NCBI GenBank assembly: GCA_029962745.1 | Contig: CM057156.1 | Coordinates: forward strand, 29,448,647-29,512,646 | Source: Echinometra lucunter | Lineage: Eukaryota > Echinodermata > Echinoidea > Camarodonta > Echinometridae | Length of the DNA stretch: 64,000 nt | Direction of reading: 5' to 3' | Part shown: piece by piece, positions 59,601 through 64,000 of the stretch | Layout: each line of letters begins with the position of its first letter | Numbering within the stretch: position 1 is the first letter of the stretch | Program-made: the position numbers and the translations under genes | The notes under the pieces: model-generated | Seen by the model: only the letters and a program-made list of their open reading frames with translations | The model's database searches: none | Told to the model about the DNA's origin: nothing

Positions 59601-62600
59601 AAAATTTGCTAGGATACTCTAATAGAAGTACATGTAAGTGCTTAATCAGGTAAGTTCCTTCCAGAATTTGCTTGCCCAGGTAGACACTCATATTCATGGC
59701 TTGAAGTTTTATCTTAAACTGAAAAAAGAAAGGTAAATAAATTTCCAAATTTCTTTCCTGAGAGTGAAAAATTACTGTCTAACGACTGAATCATACACCA
59801 CTTGATTTTACACTGTATACTCAGCACCTGGAATGAACAGGGTACAAAGGTTTGCCAGAGTTGGATTGCACCGGTACACACAGACTGGAAGAAGAACCAT
59901 ATGTACTTACCCCAACATCATCAACCAACATTTTATCCAGTCCTACAGGTCCAAGGGAGCTCTTCACAATGTTGGCTATTGAAGCAGCTGCCATTACTGA
60001 GAGGATGGAGAAAAAAGAGCAGAAATGTAACAAGCGTATTGTAGACCAAATAGCAGCAACAGAATAAATGGACACTCTCCAACATACTTCAAAGTGATAC
60101 TAACAGAACAAAAAGCAAAAAATTTCTCCATGGCATTCTATAAAAAGGTATGTGGGCAAAATTCATTTTGTGTGAGAAATCTTTTAGAATTTCAATGATC
60201 TTCTTCCTTCAGATATACATTTCATCATGCATTTTCAGTGACTTGAATAGGAGAATAACACTGCAAGCAACGACAATGGTTATTAGCTGTATGTACAGTG
60301 TATATGTTCAAGACATCCAGCAAATCATCAAGCACTGGCACAAATGTACATGTATGGTTGCCACGTTAGCATACATGTCAGTGGGTTAAACCAAGGAGTT
60401 TCCAGAGCTGGAGTCACATCTAACTCATTCCCTTTGATCCATGTTCAATGCCGCCAGGCAAAAATATGTCAGGCATGTGCTTAACTGGATCTTCCTTGCA
60501 GATGCATAGACAAAAGATTCCTGTCTGGCTTCAAACTTACGGGCCATTTTCAAAGGGAAATATGCTTTTGTAATGATAATTACTTTTCGCTACCACTCGT
60601 CTGATAATATGAGCAGTACACAGTGCTTACCTTTACAAGAGGCAAGCGAAAGGAAATGGTGCAAAATTTCCTGAAATATGGATCAAAATTACTCGACTGG
60701 GCATGTGTGGGCACTAATCTGACATGTACATGTAATATCATAAATTACTGTACTTTAACAAACTCCCTTTTCATTCTCGTTTGCCGCAAGTAATCGGAAA
60801 AGTGTCAAATTGCTGGTTTTAGGATTACCAAATTTTACTATTTTTCACAAATTAAAACTGCTATCATCTGACATACTCAGATTTCTGGACACAATTAGGC
60901 TATAGTATTCATATTTTATCATCTGTTCAAGTTTCTTTCTGTTAATTCAAATAAAAAGTGAAATATTAACAATATTTTATTTGTGACAAAATCACTAATT
61001 AAGCTTTCCCATAATGTTGGCGGCATCGAACCTCGGACATCAAAGGCAACAGCACCCTTGTAGATTCTATTGTGCAACCTTAGAAAAGGACAGCTGCTTG
61101 AAATAATTTGTTGCCAGTTGGGACTCCAGCTCTTAAAACTCCTTGGTTAAACCCAGCATGTTTTGGGAGTGGGCAAATCTAACTGGACTCTGTATAGGGA
61201 CAGAGCAAGTATTTCACACTTCAAAGCTCTCTTAAAGCTTTTTGAAAGTGGGAGAAGCTACAGGTTGTATGCATGGAATAATTCAACCATAGGGTACAAA
61301 TATCTGAAACACAACCTTGGTATTAGTAAATTACAAGGTAAGTAAAACACCCTCCTATATAATTTAGGGGCCTGACACTTGTCGGCCAACGAGTGAAGCA
61401 TATTTTTTATACATGTAAAATAAACGTGTTGTTGACAAAACAAAGTTTCCTCCAAATAACCTCCTTCGAACAAGTAAGTCACCTGACTTTGTAGAATAAA
61501 AATTGCCTTAGCTATAAATTTCCTTTGTGCATCTTACAATCCTTCTGCTGGGGATTTTTTTTGCAATGGAGAAACCCCTTTGAATTCTACAGGCTTTTAG
61601 TTCAGTTGGATAAGGAATTGTAACAATGGCTCCAAAAGCATCATCTCATTGCTTCTGCGAAGTGTGTGAAAGAAGTTGTAGAAGCATCACAAACAGCTTC
61701 AAGAAAGGAGGAAAAGTGTGGAGGTAACAGGGGAGCATGACGAGGAATATACAAGAAGTCTTATTACGTACATGGATTTCGTGCATATTCGAGAAAATTG
61801 ATTTCAACATCCCGAAGATATCAGTGAATGGGTCTTCGCATAATCGCTGCATTGTTATGCCATAGATCTAGAAGCTGTCCTCGACTACAAACGCACTTCG
61901 GGGGACTGGGATAATTTCCTGCAAGACCCAAGTCTGAAATTTGTTGGCAAATGTACGATTCTAACATCACAAATATGACAAAAGATGTAACAAACACATC
62001 ATCTTCAAGAATCAAATCAATTTTAAAATGTAGACTAACTAGATTCTAGGTCTATCAGTGAAAAAAATGATGAAAAACTGGTGAAAAACATCTAGGCCTA
62101 TTTTATTTACGGCAGTGTATACAACCACACGCGTGTGTCTTTACCTTACGGCCACACGCGTGTGGTTGTATCCACAGCATCGATATGAGGATGCAGCCAC
62201 ACTTGTCTGAATTTCCACTTGAAGTCTGTGCCGCGACAGCTATCGCTAGTGTGCACTGCACTGCACAAGCGATGTGTATTCATGCGATGGTATGTGTTGC
62301 GACTTGCAAAACTTGGATCGTCACGAAGGTTTTATCTCTCGATTTCACTTATTATACAAACAATATTTCACTTCATTCTCACCTGGTCAGCAAGCAGGTG
62401 ACAATATAGTACAATATTGTTTGTATTTCAGTGAATTTCAAGAGATAAAACCTTCGTGACGATCCAAGTTTTGGGGTTTGGCAACACACTGTCGCATGAA
62501 TTTACACATCGCTTGTGCAGTGCATACATACACACTAGCGATAGCTGTAGCGGCGCAGAGTATAAGTGGGAATTCAGTTGAGTGTGGCTGTATCCTCATG

Positions 62601-63457
62601 TCGATGCTGTGGATACAACCACACGCGTGTGGCCGTAAGGTAAAGACACACGCGTGTGGCTGTATACACTGCCTTTATTTACACACCTTGCCCTTGAAAA
62701 TACCACCTTTCTAACAAAAAATCCCAAACTGCATAAAGTGAATGAGTGCGCAGACATTGGGAACCTTCCTTTTTTAGTGTCATTCAAATTGACACCGTTG
62801 CCTTTGTTTTCTTGTGCATGTTGTGAGAATGAGACATTTTTCTTACTCGAATTTTAATGAGATTTTCGGCACAATCACTCTCATGACTCTCTGGGATGAG
62901 GATTAAAAATGAGCCTGAGGTCAGCCATTAACTTAGACATGTTAGAGGAATACTGGCCATATCGTGGTTTAGGAAACCACTTGTTCATTTGACGCACGCA
63001 CTTGTGTACAAAGAGAATGGAGGTGGAAATAGGAAACCAATGCGTGTGACTGAATAAAGCGCTGCAGTACAAAGTGAACGGGGCAAGACTTCCTTTTGCG
63101 ACAGCCACCCAACATGCAACTTGCAAGGTGTGCTTTATTCCGTCAGCAAATTTGGGTGGCTGTTGCAAAAGGAAGTCTTTCCGTGAACGGTGGTTTCCTA
63201 TTTCACGATAATGCCATAATACCAAACAAAGGAAAGACTTATCAATTTCAAGTGAAATGATAGGTGCGCAGACAATGCCCCCCCCCCCCCCCCCTAATAA
63301 TTGACTGACATCAGGACATTGCATTGTGCTGCACTCATAATTTCATGTTCCGCATCTCGATCTAACTTAACGTTAGTTTTAACTCACCATTTTGTGTTCT
63401 CACTGTATCTCCAGAAGTCCTCTCACCACTAACGGTTAAAGGTTTCAGTGTAGACAT
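50277..63457 (-). CDS. CCT1: T-complex protein 1 subunit alpha (CCT1), complete, 12 exons
   Basis: Coding exons in order: 63457-63388, 59996-59911, 59520-59392, 58742-58645, 57577-57467, 56116-55935, 55581-55455, 54909-54734, 54268-54145, 52721-52529, 51573-51410 and 50481-50277. They total 1,665 nt, give 554 residues and every phase fits. The product is one of eight subunits of the cytosolic TRiC/CCT ring that folds actin, tubulin and other proteins with ATP. Family marks are [33 protein letters not shown], the nucleotide-binding GDGTTSV (89-95), [49 protein letters not shown] and the C-terminal Gly/His/Met-rich tail ([13 protein letters not shown]). Length is near the usual 550-560. CCT1 rather than another subunit is supported by the N-terminus and the exon 2 match [16 protein letters not shown]. 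Expression is expected to be constitutive. Confidence 0.97.
50600..50838 (+). repeat. (TGA)n/(GAT)n microsatellite in CCT1 intron 11
   Basis: Imperfect TGATGA array of about 240 bp with two larger direct repeats (GATGGTGACAATGATGATGA). All six frames look open over parts of it (poly-Met, poly-Asp, poly-His, poly-Ile); none is a gene. Confidence 0.95.
51088..51318 (-). mobile_element. tRNA-derived SINE in CCT1 intron 11
   Basis: On the minus strand the head (51317-51245) has box A TGGCTCAATTGATAGAGC, anticodon region CCTCATGAAC and box B GGTTCGATCCC. The body includes TACCAAAGACTTAC and GCCTGGCGCTCGGC-like sequence and ends near CTTCCCTGGGTAAATAA. The head is Met-tRNA-like with a decayed acceptor stem. 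Confidence 0.75.
51410..51573 (-). CDS. CCT1: CCT1 exon 11
   Basis: Acceptor CCTCTTCAG and donor GTAGGA, phase 2. Residues 433-486, [20 protein letters not shown] through [20 protein letters not shown]. Confidence 0.96.
52139..52415. repeat. Interspersed repeat in CCT1 intron 10
   Basis: G-run (52188-52202), GAGGGAGCGAAGCGACCAAG and a GGTGGCCCCCCTGCTCCCCCC end: a GC-richer unit unlike its surroundings. No inverted ends or ORF of interest; class unknown. Confidence 0.4.
52529..52721 (-). CDS. CCT1: CCT1 exon 10
   Basis: Acceptor CTTCCATAG and donor GTAAGT, phase 0. Residues 368-432 with [20 protein letters not shown] and [20 protein letters not shown]. Confidence 0.97.
53034..53833. mobile_element. 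DNA transposon remnant in CCT1 intron 9
   Basis: Inverted ends GGGGTGGTATTCTGAACACC / GGGGTGGTATTCTGAGACTG, each followed by arrays of GTTTTAA(C/G)-type motifs, with a second internal inverted pair at 53624 and 53755. TA dinucleotides flank both ends. About 800 bp; the internal 76-codon frame has no recognisable transposase. Confidence 0.6.
54145..54268 (-). CDS. CCT1: CCT1 exon 9
   Basis: Acceptor ATACTGCAG and donor GTATGT, phase 2. Residues 327-367, [20 protein letters not shown] then [20 protein letters not shown]. Confidence 0.96.
54734..54909 (-). CDS. CCT1: CCT1 exon 8
   Basis: Acceptor GTTTTCAG and donor GTAAGG, phase 1. Residues 268-326, [40 protein letters not shown] and the basic stretch to AKATG. 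Confidence 0.96.
55455..55581 (-). CDS. CCT1: CCT1 exon 7
   Basis: Acceptor TTTCTGCAG and donor GTGAGC, phase 2. Residues 226-267, [20 protein letters not shown] and on to [11 protein letters not shown]. The codon split with exon 6 gives Ala where vertebrate CCT1 usually has Gly (SQGMP). Confidence 0.96.
55935..56116 (-). CDS. CCT1: CCT1 exon 6
   Basis: Acceptor GTAACCAG and donor GTAATG, phase 1. Residues 165-225, [20 protein letters not shown] through [15 protein letters not shown] to [10 protein letters not shown]. Two decayed copies of this exon lie upstream in the same intron. Confidence 0.96.
56663..56770 (-). pseudogene. Decayed copy 1 of CCT1 exon 6
   Basis: The minus strand has an intact AG acceptor then GGACCCAGAGTTTTGGTCAG, matching the start of exon 6. 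A short deletion in ATGATCTATGAGG (here ATGATTTTGAGG) shifts the frame, and the similarity fades after the CCIKAIN-equivalent region. It includes matching intron flank (ATACAAAAAGAACATGGGAGG). Splicing it in would break CCT1. Confidence 0.85.
56888..57091 (-). repeat. 34-bp minisatellite, six units
   Basis: Six units of AGGGTACAATGAGAAGGTTT + TCAACCATAGCAGC (as read on +). On the minus strand each unit begins GCTGCTATGGTTG, which is the exon 6 sequence for Ala-Ala-Met-Val, so the array arose from the truncated exon copy. Confidence 0.9.
57070..57200 (-). pseudogene. Decayed copy 2 of CCT1 exon 6 (5' part)
   Basis: The minus strand carries GGATCCAGAGTTTGGGTCAG then ATGATCTATGAAGCTGCTAT, the first 50 or so bases of exon 6, and then breaks into a 34-bp minisatellite. 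Its intron flank matches that of copy 1 (TCTCAAAA...TTATGNC region). Confidence 0.8.
57467..57577 (-). CDS. CCT1: CCT1 exon 5
   Basis: Acceptor GTTTCTAG and donor GTAAGG, phase 2. Residues 128-164 with [14 protein letters not shown]. Confidence 0.96.
57664..58159. mobile_element. TTAA-flanked MITE, family 3 (AGGCATTGG ends), CCT1 intron 4
   Basis: TTAA (57664-57667) AGGCATTGGCTAAC ... GTTAACCAATGCCT TTAA (58156-58159). The 488-bp element has no meaningful ORF. Confidence 0.7.
58645..58742 (-). CDS. CCT1: CCT1 exon 4
   Basis: Acceptor CATAACAG and donor GTAAGT, phase 2. Residues 96-127, [20 protein letters not shown] then [12 protein letters not shown]. Confidence 0.96.
59392..59520 (-). CDS. 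CCT1: CCT1 exon 3
   Basis: Acceptor TCTTCCCAG and donor GTAAGA. Residues 53-95 with [15 protein letters not shown] and the ATP-site GDGTTSV. Confidence 0.97.
59911..59996 (-). CDS. CCT1: CCT1 exon 2
   Basis: Acceptor CCTCTCAG and donor GTAAGT, phase 0. Residues 24-52, [20 protein letters not shown] and on to VDDVG. Confidence 0.96.
60383..61154. mobile_element. Inverted-repeat element in CCT1 intron 1 (772 bp)
   Basis: Left GGGTTAAACCAAGGAGTTTC...AGAGCTGGAGT; right end ACTCCAGCTCTTAAAACTCC then TTGGTTAAACCC. Arms are about 35 bp. TTAA lies in both ends and could be the target duplication. Confidence 0.6.
62111..62673. mobile_element. Mutator-like foldback element, CCT1 intron 1
   Basis: Two arms of about 280 bp, roughly 88% identical in inverted orientation, fill the element. 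Ends are GGCAGTGTATACA(A/G)CCACAC. Perfect 9-bp target duplications TTTATTTAC lie at 62102-62110 and 62674-62682. Each arm carries two CACACGCGTGTG palindromes. Long inverted arms plus a 9-bp duplication are hallmarks of Mutator-type elements; no transposase is present. Confidence 0.8.
63026..63204. repeat. Imperfect 179-bp palindrome, CCT1 intron 1
   Basis: Outer arms GAAATAGGAAACCA / TGGTTTCCTATTTC and inner arms AAGACTTCCTTTTGCGACAG / CTGTTGCAAAAGGAAGTCTT, with unmatched spacers. Probably a small MITE. Confidence 0.6.
63388..63457 (-). CDS. CCT1: CCT1 exon 1
   Basis: Start codon at 63457-63455; [20 protein letters not shown] then TQN, ending AATG before GTGAGT (phase 1). This is the typical short CCT1 N-terminus. 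Confidence 0.93.
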
Positions 63458-64000
63458 TATTATACCGTTATAAACATGAACAATAAGATTAATAATTTAT
63501 TTCAGGCTGTTCTGAACCGGTACGGTCTCTACGTAAAATTACACACGCTAGTAACATGCACAAAATAGAAAGCGTGCTCCTGTCCGTAAACAACCGCTGA
63601 GGGCGACTAGTTAAATTTGCGCAGATAACATGCTACCAGTGATTGTGATATGAAAGATAATTTTACCTAAAAAGCGTAGAACTAATGCGTCGGTGCAGAA
63701 AATTTGCCACAGGCTCAACAAAGCCAATAAGAGTGGATTACTAGTATTAGATATGTTCTACAATTTCTACTTGCCTAAATCCAAACAGATAAATTTATAT
63801 TTTACTATCAAATTGAAGTTCCAGAACTTGCAAACGTCTAGTTTGCTATTGAAGGATATACCACGAATAACTGGGTTAGATTAGCTATCTTTGTAAACTA
63901 AGATCTTTGTAGCATCACAGCACACTAGAACCTTCTTCAGTTTTAGAGGACTGACTCTGCGAGCTGCAGGGAGCTGCATCGAGAAGCTAAGTGACACATT
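63458..64000. promoter_or_regulatory. CCT1 upstream region
   Basis: Contains the CCT1 5' UTR and presumably its promoter. No TATA box is evident at a fixed distance, and no heat-shock element array was recognised. The 63-codon + strand frame at 63693 is AT-rich and unsupported. Confidence 0.35.

Larger units (their letters stand above)
59997..63387 (-). other. CCT1 intron 1
   Basis: A 3.4-kb first intron loaded with the three inverted-repeat elements listed above and a C-run at 63279-63293. No alternative exon was seen. Confidence 0.75.

Overview
The window is metazoan nuclear DNA. It has genes split by GT-AG introns, long AT-rich introns and intergenic stretches, tRNA-derived SINEs, many short inverted-repeat (MITE-like) transposons and abundant microsatellites. 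There is no operon, prophage or CRISPR structure. A kisspeptin/galanin-class neuropeptide receptor, a MAM-domain membrane protein and a CCT1 about 554 residues long, together with this repeat style, suggest a marine invertebrate deuterostome. An echinoderm such as a sea urchin is the best guess, but this is inferred and no species marker was read.

Three genes can be reconstructed exon by exon. (1) + strand, 97-7929: a three-exon rhodopsin-family GPCR of 395 residues, closest by eye to kisspeptin (GPR54)-type receptors. (2) + strand, 27641-46463: a seven-exon, 756-residue type I membrane protein. It has a signal peptide, one MAM domain, one membrane helix and a tail of about 480 residues carrying ten copies of an R-K-E-S-L-T-P-E repeat plus several tyrosine motifs. 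No described gene with this architecture was recognised. (3) - strand, 63457 down to 50277: a complete twelve-exon CCT1/TCP-1 alpha chaperonin subunit of 554 residues. Genes 2 and 3 converge. The three genes show no obvious functional link.

Between genes 1 and 2 (7930-27640) only orphan exon-like stretches are visible. The best is 12030-12385: a good acceptor followed by a 118-codon frame ending in a stop. The rest is repeats. These include a SINE with a 17-bp target duplication that was split by a 1,680-bp CACTA-like element, which was itself hit by a 121-bp TA-duplicating MITE; several TTAA-flanked inverted-repeat elements, two of them copies of one near-complete palindrome; a hAT-like MITE; and a Mutator-like foldback with a perfect 9-bp target duplication.

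CCT1 introns hold two decayed copies of exon 6, and a 34-bp minisatellite appears to have grown from one of them. A perfect 31-bp hairpin lies just 3' of the CCT1 stop. Between the MAM gene and CCT1, a 156-bp inverted-repeat element contains a sequence matching the histone mRNA 3' stem-loop with a purine-rich element downstream. The most novel-looking coding feature is the phospho-motif repeat tail of the MAM protein. The ten repeats differ heavily at synonymous positions but keep the same peptide.
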